64,000 nt of DNA, from NCBI GenBank assembly GCA_009763385.1, contig CM019827.1:92364314-92428313 (forward strand), written 5' to 3'. The notes under the pieces are model-generated. The model saw only the letters and a program-made list of their open reading frames with translations. It had not been told where the DNA came from and did no database searches. Numbering within the stretch: position 1 is the first letter of the stretch; the number at the start of each line of letters is the position of its first letter. This document shows positions 53,656 through 64,000 of the stretch, piece after piece. Position numbers and translations under genes: made by a program. This DNA is from Coix lacryma-jobi var. lacryma-jobi. Lineage: Eukaryota > Streptophyta > Magnoliopsida > Poales > Poaceae.

Positions 53656-54984
53656 TTAAGTATGGAATTTCTTCAAGTGCTCAATATTCCATGAATTTTG
53701 CAGTGGAGATCCATTTTCGGTGACTAGCTCAAACGACCCGGGTCTTGTTACTTTGGATACAATGTAAGGACCTTCCCATGGACTCATGAGCTTGTGACGT
53801 CCGACGGTGTTCTGAATTTTCTTCAACACCATGTTGCCTACTTGGAAGGTGCGGTGATGGACATTTTTATCATAATAACGCCTCATCCCTTGAATGTATC
53901 TTGCTGATTGAAAAAGTGCGGTTAGTCGGGCTTCTTCAAGGCTGTCGACTTCTAACCGCCTGGTATCATCAGCTTCGCCCTCGTTGTACTGCTCCGTTCA
54001 TGGGGAGTTCCAGATTAAGTCAGCCGGTAGGATTGCTTCAGTGCCATATACCAGGAAGAAAGGTGTTTGGCCTGTTGCCCGACTTCGTTGTGTTCGTAGC
54101 CCCCAGACTGGCTTAGGCAATTCTTCAACCCACCTTCCGCCGTGATCTTTTAGGAGGTCAAATAGCCTTGGTTTTAATCCGGTGAGAATCATGGCGTTTG
54201 CTCTTTCAACTTGGCCATTGGACTGGGGGTGAGCTACTGATGCGTAGTCTATCTTGATTCCACAGTCGCTGGCCCATGACTTGAATTCGATAGCCGTAAA
54301 GGGGGACCCAAGATCAGTGATGATTCTGTGCGGCATTCCAAAGCGATAAAAGATGCTCTGCATGAATTGGACTGACTTGGTTGCATTGAACTTGACCAAG
54401 GGCATGTACTCGATCCATTTTGTGAATTTGTCAATGGTGATGTAGATGTACTCGAATCCGCCAGGGGCACGCTTGAGAGGACCCACCATATCGAGTCCCC
54501 AGCATGAGAAGGGCCATGACGGAGGGATGCATATTAGTTCATGTGCGAGTACATGTTGCTGCTTGGCAAAGAACTGACATGATTGGCATCGGCGGACTAA
54601 GTCTTCCGCGTCTTTTAAAGCTGAGGGCCAGTAGTATCCTGACCTGAAGATTTTTCCGACTAGTGTCCTTGAAGCTGCGTGATTTCCGCAGGACCCAGAG
54701 TGGACTTCATTCAAGATTTCCCTGCCTTCTTCTGGTGTAATACACTTGAGGAGGACCCTTGAAGAGGCTCCGCGTCGATACAGCTTATCCCCGACTAGAA
54801 CATAGTTTTTGCTGCGCCTGGTGACTTGCTCTGCTGTAGTCTTGTCACATGGGAGTTTGTGTTCTTTGAAGTAATCGATGAAAACTCGTGTCCAGTAGGG
54901 TGCTAGGGATAGGACCTGGTTTGCGGGTTCTGGCTCGAACTCCTCCTTCTCTTGGATTGAGGGCTCGGATAACTCATGGACAAA
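53656..54984 (-). pseudogene. Element T integrase (decayed)
   Basis: Zinc-binding region VHSGSCGNHAASRTLVGKIF then CQSCQFFAK. The core has Asp in CWGLDMVGPLKRAPGG, Asp in RIITDLGSPFTAIEF and Glu in AHPQSNGQVERANAM, so all three catalytic acids are present. TPFFLVYGTEAILPADL lies at about 54010-54060. After a frameshift near 53890-54000, the C-terminal RRYYDKNVHHRTFQVGNMVL and MSPWEGPYIVSKV end at a stop at 53656. Mostly one open frame, 53998-55128, shared with the preceding RNase H. Confidence 0.88.
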
Positions 54985-55430
54985 GGTACCACTAGGAACT
55001 TGTGCTCTGTCGGAACCCAATTTTGCAAGTATATCTGCTGCCACGTTGAGATCCCGGGTAACATGAATGAGTTCCAGTCCTGTAAAGTGTTTTTCTAGCT
55101 TACATACTTCAGCACAATAGGCGTTCATTGTTTCCTTGGTACTGTCCTAGTCTTTGTTAACTTGGTGAATGACCACGGAGGAATCGCCATAGACTAACAG
55201 CCGCTTAATGCCCAAAGTGACTGGTAGTTTAAGTCCGTGGAGCAGTGCCTCATATTCTGCTTCATTGTTGGTGGCCGGCCACAATATTTGCAGAACGTAT
55301 TTGAGTTGTTCACCTGCGAGTGATACAAGAAGGACTCCGGCTCCTGCTCCTCCGAGTTTCAGGGATACATCGAAGTACATATTCCAATGATCGGGAGTAG
55401 CGTTGTCTCTAGTCTGTTGTATTTCAGTCC
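54985..55430 (-). pseudogene. Element T archaeal-type RNase H (aRNH)
   Basis: A second RNase H domain follows the ordinary one, diagnostic for the Tat lineage. The motifs are WNMYFDVSLKLGGAGAG (first Asp), NNEAEYEALLHGLKL (Glu), LLVYGDSSVVIHQVNKD (second Asp) and VTRDLNVAADILAKLGS. The usual Gly after the first Asp is Val here. A stop codon at about 55147, in the place of a likely Trp, interrupts it. Confidence 0.82.
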
Positions 55431-55900
55431 ATTCGGTGACAAAATCAGCTAAGGCCTGAGACTTGATAGCTTTCCTCGGAGTGAACTTGATGTTGAGTGC
55501 CCTTAATTCAACTGCCCACTTGAAAATCCTTCCAGTAGCATCACGGTTGTGGAGGATTTCTCCTAAAGGAAAATCCGTGACTACCTTGATCTCATGAGCT
55601 TCGAAGTAGTGACGCAGCTTTCTTGAGGATATGAGTAAAGCGTAGAGCAGTTTTTGTACTTGTGGGTACCTGACCTTCGAGTCAGATAGTACCTCGCTGA
55701 TGTAATAAACTGGTTGTTGGGTGATGTAGATGTGCTTATCGTCTTTGCGCTCTACCACAATTGCTGTGCTGATCGACCACATGTGTGGTAGCTGCGATAT
55801 ACAGCATCATCGATTCCCTGGGCTCCGGCGGTGTCAGTATGGGTGAATTGGTAAGATAGCCTTTGAGTTGTTCAAAAGCCTTGTCCGCTTCTTCCATCCA
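55431..55900 (-). pseudogene. Element T RNase H (first copy, decayed)
   Basis: The motifs VYYISEVLSDSKVRYPQVQK, LLYALLISSRKLRHYFEAH, FPLGEILHNRDATGRIFKWA and ALADFVTEWTE follow the usual Tat arrangement after RT. The N-terminal active-site part around 55780-55850 is frameshifted. Confidence 0.8.
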
Positions 55901-56640
55901 CTAAAATTTGTCACCGGCTTTAAGCAATTTGAAGAAAGGCAATCCCTTTTCTCCGAGCCTTGAGATAAATCGATTTAACGCAGCCATGCACCCGGTGAGT
56001 TTCTGAACGTCCCGGACAGAGGTAGGCGGCTTCATGTTGATGATTGTTGTGATCTGCTTTTGGCTAGCCTCGATGCCTCGATGACAGACGAGGAATCTGA
56101 GTAGTTGTCCTGAGGGTACCCCGAAGACGCATTTAGTTGGATTGAGTCTCCATTGATACGCACGTAATCGGTTGAATGTTTCCTCTAGGTCTGATATCAG
56201 GGTAGTCGGATCCTTTGTTTTTATGACTACATCATCAACATAAGCTTCTGCGTTGCGGCCAATCTGCTCGCCCAGGCAATCTTGGATGGCGCGTTGATAA
56301 GTAGCCCCCGCGTTCTTCAGTCCAAAGGACCTAGTTTTGTAACAGTATGCTCCAAAAGGAGTGATGAACGATGTCTTGGGTTGGTCTTCTTCTTTGAGGG
56401 CAATCTGATGGTACCCGGAGTAGCAATCCAGAAAAGAAAGTAAGGCGGAACCCGCTGTGGCATCAACTATTTGGTCTATCCTTGGTAATCCGAAAGGATC
56501 CTTTGGACAATTCCTGTTGAGGTCTGTGTAGTCAACACACATGCGCCACTCAGCAAAGTTCTTCTTCTTGACTAGCACTGGATTAGCTAACCACTCGGGG
56601 TGGAGGATTTCTCTGATGAATTCGGCCGCGAGTAGCTTAG

Positions 56641-57957
56641 TGTTGACACCTCGGGTGGCACGTAGAAGAAACCGCAAGCGCACGGCAGTCAGTTGTAGCT
56701 TTTCACCTCAGAGTATTCCGGGGTATCGAATCCACGAGGAACGCGAAGTGATTTTGAGAAAACTAGGGGGGTAAGGATATCTAGGATAGATGAAGGGAAC
56801 GGGCACTATCTACTAGGGTAGATCCTAGTTCTATTAGACTTCTAGTGATTTAAGTTCTTTACTAGTGTATTGTGGGCGTACTAGCCTTTACCACTGACTT
56901 AGGTTGAATGCTAGCACAACGAGCCCTACTGTTAAACTAGACCAACTACGTGGTGGAATTCAAGGCACACAGGGCTGTCACCACCTGCTTGCTACCACAG
57001 CTATCCAGGGGCCTAGCCGTATTCACTGGCAATATATAGCCTAAGTACCACACTTAATCTATATATAACTACTACTAGCCCTGTACTAGAACTAGAACAC
57101 TTGAAAATAATATCAAGCAATGAAACAAACACACAAGTACTGAAAGTAAATACTTGAAGATAAAATAGATACTAAGTTACCAAAGTTGAAGCGCAGAGCA
57201 GAGCGAAGCAGGGGTCTCCGACAACTCCGGAGCTCTCTAGACTTCTACTCTTCTCCTCTCCAGCTCCTCTTCTAGTGAGGCACTCACACTCTCTCTAATC
57301 TCTCTATCATGGCAAGTGTGCTACTCTAACCAACTAGTGGGGAATGGTGTGAGGCTCTCCGAATGAGAGCTCAAGGGGGCCTATTTATAGTGCTAGGTAG
57401 CTAGGGGGGTATTTATAGAGTGAGTGGGGGGTCGGTAAGGGTTTAGGGGTTGGCGCCCGCCACCAAACCCTGGCGCCCGCCACCTCTCAGCCGTCGATTT
57501 CAACCGCCATTCATCCAACGGTCTTCAATTGCTCTAATGAGTCAGTTTGAGGGCTGGCTAGGGTTTGGACACGTGTCCAAAGCCCACTATCCAGGTGATG
57601 CTCTTCTTAGCCCTTGGATCAAACCGCCTTAGTGTGCAATGGCCAGGATTTGAGCTTGAGGTGACTCCCACGGATCGATGACGTGGCTTGGGCCACTTTT
57701 GGCACGAGTGACATGGCGGCCGCCAGTAATAGGTGGCGGCCGCCACCTTGCTCTGGCCCATTTGGGCCAAAATGGCTTGGCCTTGCTCCTGGTACCCTTG
57801 TTTGGCCCAAATTCCATTATTTCCTGCATTAAGATAAGAAACTATGCACATGTGGAAATAGGTTAGTTATAAACCAAATCTTCTACTTTTTATGTTGTTT
57901 TACCTTGGTTTTGGGTGAAATGTTGATGGTGAAATGATGCTTTAAGCACCGTCAACA
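56641..57957 (-). repeat. Solo LTR E (relative of B and C LTRs)
   Basis: The LTR is 1317 bp, TGTTGACACC to CCGTCAACA, with perfect target duplication CTTAG (56636-56640 and 57958-57962). It has no internal region, so it formed by LTR-LTR recombination. A minus-strand TATAAATA lies at 57382-57389. It shares with B and C the words AACTACGTGGTGGAATTCAA and GGGCTGTCACCACCTGCTTG and the palindrome clusters. No primer-like module is seen at its U5 edge. Confidence 0.93.
57451..57750. repeat. GGCGCCCGCC/GGCGGCCGCC palindromes in solo LTR E
   Basis: TGGCGCCCGCCA occurs at about 57451 and 57471, and TGGCGGCCGCCA at about 57715 and 57735. Two base variants of the same palindrome in one LTR, both still symmetrical at the centre, parallel the copies in B and C. 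Confidence 0.82.
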
Positions 57958-58185
57958 CTTAGCTATTTCCTTCTTGATTGCCTCTTTCTTCTCTGGTGAA
58001 AATCGTCGTAATCTTTGCTTGATAGGTCTAGAGCCTTCCTTTAACTCTAATCTGTGCTCAGCCAAGTTCCTTGGGACCCTAGGCATGTCTGCTGGTTTCC
58101 AAGCAAATATGTCTTTGTTTGCTCTAAGGAACTTGGTGAGCGCGAGTTCCTATTCTTCAGATAGTTGAGCACTGATAACCAATGT

Positions 58186-58790
58186 CTAGGAAGGATCACC
58201 GGTTTCCAGGTCAATGGCTTTTGTGGAGACTTCTGTTGATGGTTGAATAGTACCCGCCTTCTTTGTTGGGATTTCTGAATCTCCAGGCTTGGTAGTAAGC
58301 ACCATCTGAGCAAGTTCTTGTACTTCCAGGGTGAGTTGAGCTTTTTCAGCGATTTGGATAGCCTCTGTGTCGCAATCAATTGAGCGCTTCAAGTTGCCTC
58401 TGAAGGTTAAGATTCCTTTGGGACCCGGCATCTTCAATAAGAGGTACGGGTAATGGGGTACTGCCATAAACTTGGCAATAGCGGGTCGCCCAAATATGGC
58501 GTGATACGATGATTCGAAGTTGGCTACCTCAAAACTAATGTACTCCGTTCTATAATTGATCGGAGTTCCAAAAGTAACGGGTAGTATGATCCTTCCGAGT
58601 GGTACAGCCGCTTTTCCGGGTACTATGCCGTAGAAAGGAGCGGTTGATGGAGTGAGCTGGGTTGCGAGATCTAAATTCATCTTTCATAGGGTGCTTGCAA
58701 AGACAACATTGAGTCCTGCTCCGCCATCGATGAGTACCCTACCAAGTGTATATCCGGCGACCGTGGGGTCCAAGACTAGCGGGTAATGGC
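58186..58790 (-). pseudogene. Element T protease region (one or more stops)
   Basis: The frame shows GRVLIDGGAGLNVVFASTL with the Tat-type active site Asp-Gly-Gly (58720-58728). A TGA that fits CGA to TGA follows, then MNLDLATQLTPSTAPFYGIV, VPLGRIILPVTFGTP, YHAIFGRPAIAKFMAVPHY and LLKMPGPKGILTF. The region then runs into the charged linker before RT. The order and spacing are normal for the lineage. Confidence 0.83.
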
Positions 58791-60875
58791 CTACGTTGGA
58801 AACGCTGGTCCGTTGATCTGCTCTGGAGAAATTAATCGGATATTCGGACCAGTCGAGATATTTGGGTGTCGCTGGTTCGGTGGCATGATCTCTCGCAGAG
58901 AAAGCTTCTGAAGCCTCTTGCTGTCGCTGGTAGTAACTCCCCCAAAGATGACATTAGTAGTGCCTTTGGGGTGCTGAAAGCCACCGTCGTCCTGTTGAGG
59001 ATCCTCAGCCGTCTTCTTGCCTTTGTCTTTCTTGTTTTTGTTGAAGTCGGGGTTCAAGCCTCGCTCCTTGAGCTGTCGGTAGTGCCTTGCTTGATGTCCA
59101 CTTTTCGGATGGAAGGGGCATGGTCCGTCGAGTAAGTCATCAAAGGTGAATGGCTTGTTTCCCTTCTTCTGAGGCTCCATGGCAGCAACAGTGTTATCTC
59201 CTGCCTTTTTCCCGGTATTTTGCTGTGGTGCCTGGTTGCCTCTCGAGTTGTTTCCTCGATCACCATGCGTATTTCTATTGGGGAAGCGTTCCTGTGTGCG
59301 TTCCTCTGTCGTCATCATGGAGTTTACAGCCCGATGGAACTCGTCAGCGGTGGTCGGGTCCTGCTTGATAAAATCATTGTAATTGTACCTTTCGCAAATG
59401 CTATTGCTGAAGAGGTCAATTACTTCTCTATCTGTGATGTCGGATACTGTGGAGCGGATTTTTGAAAATCGCCTATAGTACTCCCGCATTGATTCATTTT
59501 TCTGTTGCTTGCAGGTTCTGAGCTTAGTCCGGGGGTCTGATCTCTCTGGGACACTAGCAAAGTTTTCAATGAAGATACGATGTAGCTGTTCCCAGGAGTC
59601 GATGGACTCGGGTTTAAGCTTGTCAAACCAAGCGAGCGGCATTGTTTCTAGAGCCATTGGGAGGTAGAGTGCTTTGACGTCGTTACTTCCACCAGCTAGC
59701 TCGACTGCTTGAGCATACAGCCTGAGCCATCGTTTGGGTTCTGTCTTCCCGTCGTACTTGGAGTACTTCCCGGGTTTGAATTTTCGCGGGAACGAGACCG
59801 CTCGAAGCCTTTGGGAAAGACAGGGGAAGCGATCTACTGCGTCGGATGTTGCAACTGCGGCTCCTCTGTATGAAGATTCAGCTCCTCCCTCAGCTTGATC
59901 GGGTACTCGGTGGCCCAGACGACTCCTTGCTGGGATACGTCCGAGTCGTTCTTGAACCGGCCGCTTCTGGCTCGGGTGAGATGAAGCTTGCTCATCAGCT
60001 AGGGATTCAAGATTCCACCCCCGTAGTTGGAGTGCGGTAGTCTGGAGCATGACCAGTCGTCGCTCCTCATCATGGGTGCGATTGGCCTTGGCTCCCATCT
60101 CCGTAGCTAGAGCTAGTATGTTTTGATAGGGAGTCTGGAAGACTTTATGGCCGGCGACCCTCATGAACTCGGGTTCTAAGTTGCGAGAACAATCAGGGCG
60201 CCGTCTGTTCAGATCATCCTAGGAGTGATTCTCTTCAGTGCGAGCTTGACGCTCTGCATCTACTTCCAGACGCCTCCGGGTGTTGTACTCTTCTAGTCGT
60301 GCATTGTAGCGATCTACAGCTTCCCTGCGGTGAGTTGCTCGTCTTCTGCGGGCCTCCTTAGCTCTATTTCTTTGGATTCTTTCAGCTTTCAAGGACTCGG
60401 TTTCCGCGGGTCCTTCCGGATCATTGTCAGAGATCATACTCAGAGTTTCATCGTCTTGACAGACATCTGGTGGGGTTGGTGGTCGTAGAGATGACTGATG
60501 CCCCGCCATGAAGACTTCACGAGTGTAACCCTGGTTTGATGATCCGGGAGTTACAGATTCCAAAGTAGAAGTGCTGGAGATTAGTTCCGTTGTGGAGTCA
60601 TATTCCTCAAAAGGGAGCTGATGTCCATGCTGATATGGAAGTTGTTGGTCAATTGTGCCAACCAGTCTAGCCGGGACAGGCTAAATTGGCCAATGGATAA
60701 TGTTACCCTCCTTAGTAGAGCTGAAAACGAGCCCTTGCTGAGCTCCCGTCAAAGGTATCTACTGATACTCTTTGAATCTTGCACTGATCAGGTTCTGGAA
60801 ATTTTTAGCGGGGTTCTGCAGCCCAAAGGTGATACCATAGCTGGTGTCTGAGTCCTTTGCTTCAGACTTTGAGTT
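58791..60875 (-). pseudogene. Element T gag (N-terminus cut by element I)
   Basis: The first visible part, SDTSYGITFGLQNPAKNFQN, lies at 60770-60870. A stop follows, then an Arg/Glu-rich coiled region (RNRAKEARRRRATHRREAVD, 60219-60563). From 60164 a frame of 457 codons is open: FPRKFKPGKYSKYDGKTEPK, WLRLYAQAVELAGGSNDVKA, YLPMALETMPLAWFDKLKPE, FIENFASVPERSDPRTKLRT and ESMREYYRRFSKIRSTVSDI. The knuckle reads CPFHPKSGHQARHY, where the last Cys of the CCHC is Tyr, so zinc binding is probably lost. Upstream sequence and the 5' LTR lie beyond element I. Confidence 0.87.
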
Positions 60876-61113
60876 TGAAGGGTCGAGATGGTGGACTAGA
60901 GGGGGGGGGTGAATAGTCCTTTCTAAAATTAATCGCACCGGCTAACCGAAACAAATGCGGAATTAAAACTATCGGTCTAGCCAAGACTACACCCCTCTAC
61001 TTATACTCTATGACACCTTATAAAAGATCCTAAACAATGCAAATAAGGTGTCGGGCTAGCTAGAGCTCACCTAAACAATTCTAGCTTGCAAGGTTACACA
61101 AACCTAAGCAACT

Positions 61114-61173
61114 AGTACTCAATCAACCGGGGAGCTCCTACACAGTACTCAATCAACCGGGGAGCTCCTACAC
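61114..61173. repeat. Perfect 30-bp tandem duplication in I LTR
   Basis: The unit starts AGTACTCAATCAACCGGGGA and is repeated once, head to tail, without a mismatch. Confidence 0.92.
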
Positions 61174-62035
61174 ATGCCACTAAGCAAAAGCACAAAGCCT
61201 AAGCTCACTAGCAATGCTCAATAACAAGGCTACACAAGCCAAATTAGAGAGCTCAACTTAGCTACACAAACTAAGCAATGTGACTAGCAAGACTACAAGT
61301 CAACTAGTCACTCATGGGATCAACTTCTATGCTACACAAGCAAGGAAGGTAACTAGCAAGCTACACAAGCTAACTAATCATAAGAGCAACTACACTAGCA
61401 CATGTATATGAACAAGTAAATACAAGCTAGTGAAAGGAGTTTGCAAACCACCGAGAAGATGAACACAAAGTCGACACGGTGATTTTTCTCCCGAGGTTCA
61501 CTTGGTTGCCACCAAGCTAGTCCCCATTGTGTCGACCACACACTTTGGTAGTTCGGCGGCTAATAGGCACCACACCTAGCTCGACACTCGAGCGCCGCAA
61601 GAACTCACCCACAAGTGAGGGTAACTCAATGACACGCTCTACTAGAGTTGCTCTTCGCGATCCCCGCGGGGTGAGCACAATGCCCCTCACAATCCTTCTC
61701 CGGAGCCACGCACAATCTTCACGCGGGCTTCACGACGGAGACTCGATCACCAAGCCGTCTAGGAGGTGGCAACCTCCAAGAGTAACAAGCACCACCGGCT
61801 TGCAACACGAACACCTAGTGCCACTCGATGCAATCTCTCAAAGCAACGCACTAGAATCGCTCACTCGCAATAGATTCGCACACTAGCAAGCACAAGCGAG
61901 TTAGAGGGCTCCCAAGCACATCCACATAAGCCACCAAGGCTTTGGAGTGCTCCAGCAGCTGGCCCAAAGCCGGCCCCAACGACTAAATATAGAGGGGAGC
62001 GGCCAACTAGCCGTTTCCCCTTTTCTGCGCTTCGG

Positions 62036-62603
62036 TCGGTAGTACCGACCCCCTGGGCGGTAGTACCGACAGTGTCAGAACTAGCCGTTTACACACGGCG
62101 CGTTGACCAAAATGAACAACCGACTACTGGTCGGTACCTCCGACGGTCGGTAGTACCGGCCCTATGGCGGTACTACCGATAGGCCAAACTGGGGACTACA
62201 CAGAGAGCTCCCGGACAACTTCCTGTCCTCGGTACCACCGAGGGCGGTAGTACCGACATAATGGCAGTACTACCGCCAGGCCAAAACTGGCCACTTCCAG
62301 AGAGCCTCCAAAACTTCCTTCAAACCTTGGTACTACCGACCCCTTGGTCGGTACTACCGAGCCCGGTACTACCGGCCCTATGGCGGTACTACCGGTAGGC
62401 CAAACTCAGCTCACTAGAGAGCTTGCAAAAACCTTCAGGGCCACGGTATCACTGACCCTCTGGTCGGTACCACCGCCGGCGGTAGTACCAAGGTTATGGC
62501 GGTACTACCGCCAGGCCAAACCGGGCCACATCCAGAGAGGCTGCAAACAACCCTCTTGGGTCGGTACTACCGACCACCAGGGTCGGTACTACCGACTACA
62601 CCA
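62036..62603. repeat. CGGTAGTACCG/CGGTACTACCG array in I LTR
   Basis: Some seventeen copies of an 11-bp near-palindrome lie in about 570 bp in both orientations, in a higher-order pattern: CGGTACTACCGAC, a few bases, GGCGGTACTACCG, then AGGCCAAAC about every 115 bp. Confidence 0.88.
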
Positions 62604-63596
62604 GCCTGCACTCCCCGCGCTAGAATAGCCATAACTCCTCACTCCAAACTCCGATATCGATGATCTTGGACATTTTAGAAAGCTTATTCAGAGGGATACA
62701 CATCCCACAAGAATACAAGATCCAAATCACAAAGGATTAGTACAGAATTCCAATCCAAGATCCATCGCTTCTCTTTTTCAACCAAAGCTTTCTCCGAAAC
62801 TTCTCCGAGTTGATCCAAATCAACTCCAACACCTTCTCCTTTGCAAATGTGCCAACACCACCAAGTGTATACAGCCTTGTGCATGTGTGTTAGCATTTTC
62901 ACAAACATTTTTCAAAGGATTTTCACTTGCTCTCACCGCGCCACTCGATCCTAGCAACGTCGCAAAGTTAGATCGCTCAAGTGGCAGTAGATGACCGATA
63001 TGCAAACAAGTTTGCTCCTCTTAATAGTACGGCCATCTATCCTAAACCCGGTCATAATCTTCTCTACACACCTATGACCGGTGAAATGAAACGCCCTATA
63101 AGTATACCTTTGCCTTGCGTATTCCATTCCATCTCCTTCGGTGTTGATGCAACACATGCACCAACCTATCTTCAAATGATGTGATCCACTTCATATCATC
63201 ACATGGCCTCCATGGTCCATCGATCTTGACCTCACTTGCTCTTCACCATTGCTTCGGTCCTTCGGTGTCAAGTCTTTGCTCAAGCCTCCCGACACTCGGT
63301 ACCAACGGCTTCAAAGCCTCCAACTTGCCCTTCATCTTCGCAACCGGTCCATCAAACCAAGTCTTGCCTTGATCTTCACCATCTTAGCCACATGACTCCA
63401 TGTCATGTCTCATATGCATTAAGCTCCTTCTTCACATGTGTGAGCCTTGCGACATATTCCAAGCCATTTCTCCTCTATGGCATATGTTGCTCACACATGA
63501 TCACTTGTGGACTAATCACCTGTGTAATTCACTTCAAACACATATTAGTCCACCTAAGTTGTCACTCAATTACCAAAACCAAACAAGGACCTTTCA

Positions 63597-64000
63597 ATCT
63601 CCCCCTTTTTGGTAATTGATGACAACTCTACAAAGATATGGAAATTATGCTTATTCCAAGTTAGCACTTCACAAGAATGTAAATTGCTAACTTGGTTTGG
63701 ATTCATGTTGCTTGCCCAAGCTATTTTACCATGTGTAAGTGATTTTGGACAAGTAGCACAAACCCGAATTGGTAGTATTAGCTCCCCCTACATATGTGCT
63801 AAGGTGTTTGGAAATGAAACTTGCACATATGCATAGATATTGAAATGTGGGAGAGTAATTACTACCAAAAGGTACTAAGGTGTATAGAATAACCTTTGAA
63901 GCGTGATATCGATGAAGTTCATACCTGTACACCTTCCTTAGCACCAAAGAGTAGCTAGTCATCATAAAAACTAGAAAACCCCGTGAGATCAACACTAATA
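63597..64000 (-). other. Element I polypurine tract and start of 3' non-coding region
   Basis: The minus strand reads AAAAAGGGGGAGAT (63597-63610) against the LTR. The remaining 390 bp are AT-rich and hold no gene that I can support. Confidence 0.75.

Larger units (their letters stand above)
55901..58185 (-). pseudogene. Element T reverse transcriptase, split by solo LTR E
   Basis: The N-terminal part lies at 57963-58185 (RPIKQRLRRFSPEKKEAIKK). E then intervenes at 56641-57957. The rest, at 55901-56640, continues with LLAAEFIREILHPEWLANPV, WRMCVDYTDLNRNCPKDPF, FLDCYSGYHQIALKEEDQPK, FGLKNAGATYQRAIQDCLG and the catalytic EAYVDD (YVDD codons at 56231-56242), then PTKCVFGVPSGQLL. The right piece is open; the left piece carries stops. 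This is an RNA-dependent DNA polymerase, dead here because of E. Confidence 0.9.
40167..60875 (-). mobile_element. Element T: Tat-lineage Ty3/gypsy element, 5' end beyond the window
   Basis: In element sense: gag, protease, RT, RNase H, a second (archaeal-type) RNase H, integrase, then an antisense spliced gene, polypurine tract and 3' LTR. Two RNase H domains and an extra ORF after pol are typical of Tat elements. It hosts three insertions: C (44183-51889), E (56641-57957) and I (60876 on). It is inserted in element B at 40166/40167 (left flank ATCAC). Confidence 0.87.
60876..63596 (-). repeat. Element I 3' LTR
   Basis: The LTR is 2721 bp. It includes a 30-bp tandem duplication at 61114-61173 and the palindrome array at 62036-62603. 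Runs of AGCTACACAAGC-like words occur at 61080-61440. I see no gene in it. Short ORFs such as 61527-61886 on the plus strand have no recognisable features. Confidence 0.82.
60876..64000 (-). mobile_element. Element I: minus-strand SIRE/Maximus-like copia element, 3' end only
   Basis: This contains the 3' LTR (60876-63596), polypurine tract and start of the 3' non-coding region of a copia element whose body lies past the window end. LTR termini TGAAGG...CTTTCA, an LTR of 2.7 kb and GTTGTCATCAATTACC before the purine tract are typical for this lineage. It interrupts gag of element T. Confidence 0.82.

Noticed and set aside
61527..61886. 119-codon plus-strand ORF in element I LTR
   Set aside because: It lies inside an LTR, lacks recognisable features and has no start context of note.
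1..64000. CRISPR array, bacterial operon or viral genome
   Set aside because: Repeats are LTR-internal palindromes without uniform spacers, genes are retrotransposon domains, and introns and TATA boxes are plant-like.

Overview
The window looks like intergenic heterochromatin of a grass (Poaceae; Panicoid is my guess, the species cannot be named). I see no host gene, rRNA, tRNA gene or CRISPR array. Essentially all 64 kb is LTR retrotransposon sequence stacked by nested insertion. The evidence is long LTRs, primer sites for initiator tRNA-Met or tRNA-Asp, polypurine tracts, decayed gag-pol and perfect 5-bp target duplications.

The frame of the nest is one plus-strand Tekay-like Ty3/gypsy element (G). 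Its pieces are an LTR remnant (14031-17209), primer site, an extra upstream ORF (18008-19036), gag, protease, reverse transcriptase/RNase H (25265-26800) and integrase (34993-36171). On the left, a plus-strand SIRE/Maximus-like copia element (D, 3' end only) sits in the G LTR. D is itself invaded by a minus-strand copia element of the same family (A, 1-11151). Inside G gag lies a terminal-inverted-repeat element (H) carrying a 3.4-kb solo LTR (J). Between G RNase H and integrase lies a complete gag-protease-only element (F, 26801-34992, TSD ACAAC).

On the right, G integrase is cut by a minus-strand element with tRNA-Asp-type primer sequences (B). B is cut by a minus-strand Tat-lineage gypsy element (T, from 40167). 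T hosts a complete gag-protease element (C, 44183-51889, TSD GGTAT), a solo LTR (E, 56641-57957, TSD CTTAG) and a second SIRE-like copia element (I, from 60876 past the window end). The order of invasion reads G, then B, then T, then C, E and I.

The most unusual item is the extra ORF of G. Its first 15 codons match the histone H3 tail at 14 positions, followed by an unrecognised domain, a coiled coil and an acidic end. Also notable are a spliced antisense gene inside T with its own TATA-like boxes, tRNA-Asp primer-like modules repeated inside the LTRs of B and C, a conserved hairpin beside the polypurine tract of B, C and F, and a different CG-rich short palindrome array in each LTR family. 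Nearly all coding regions carry stops or frameshifts; the gag-protease ORF of C (624 codons) and the RT/RNase H of G (over 500 codons) remain open.
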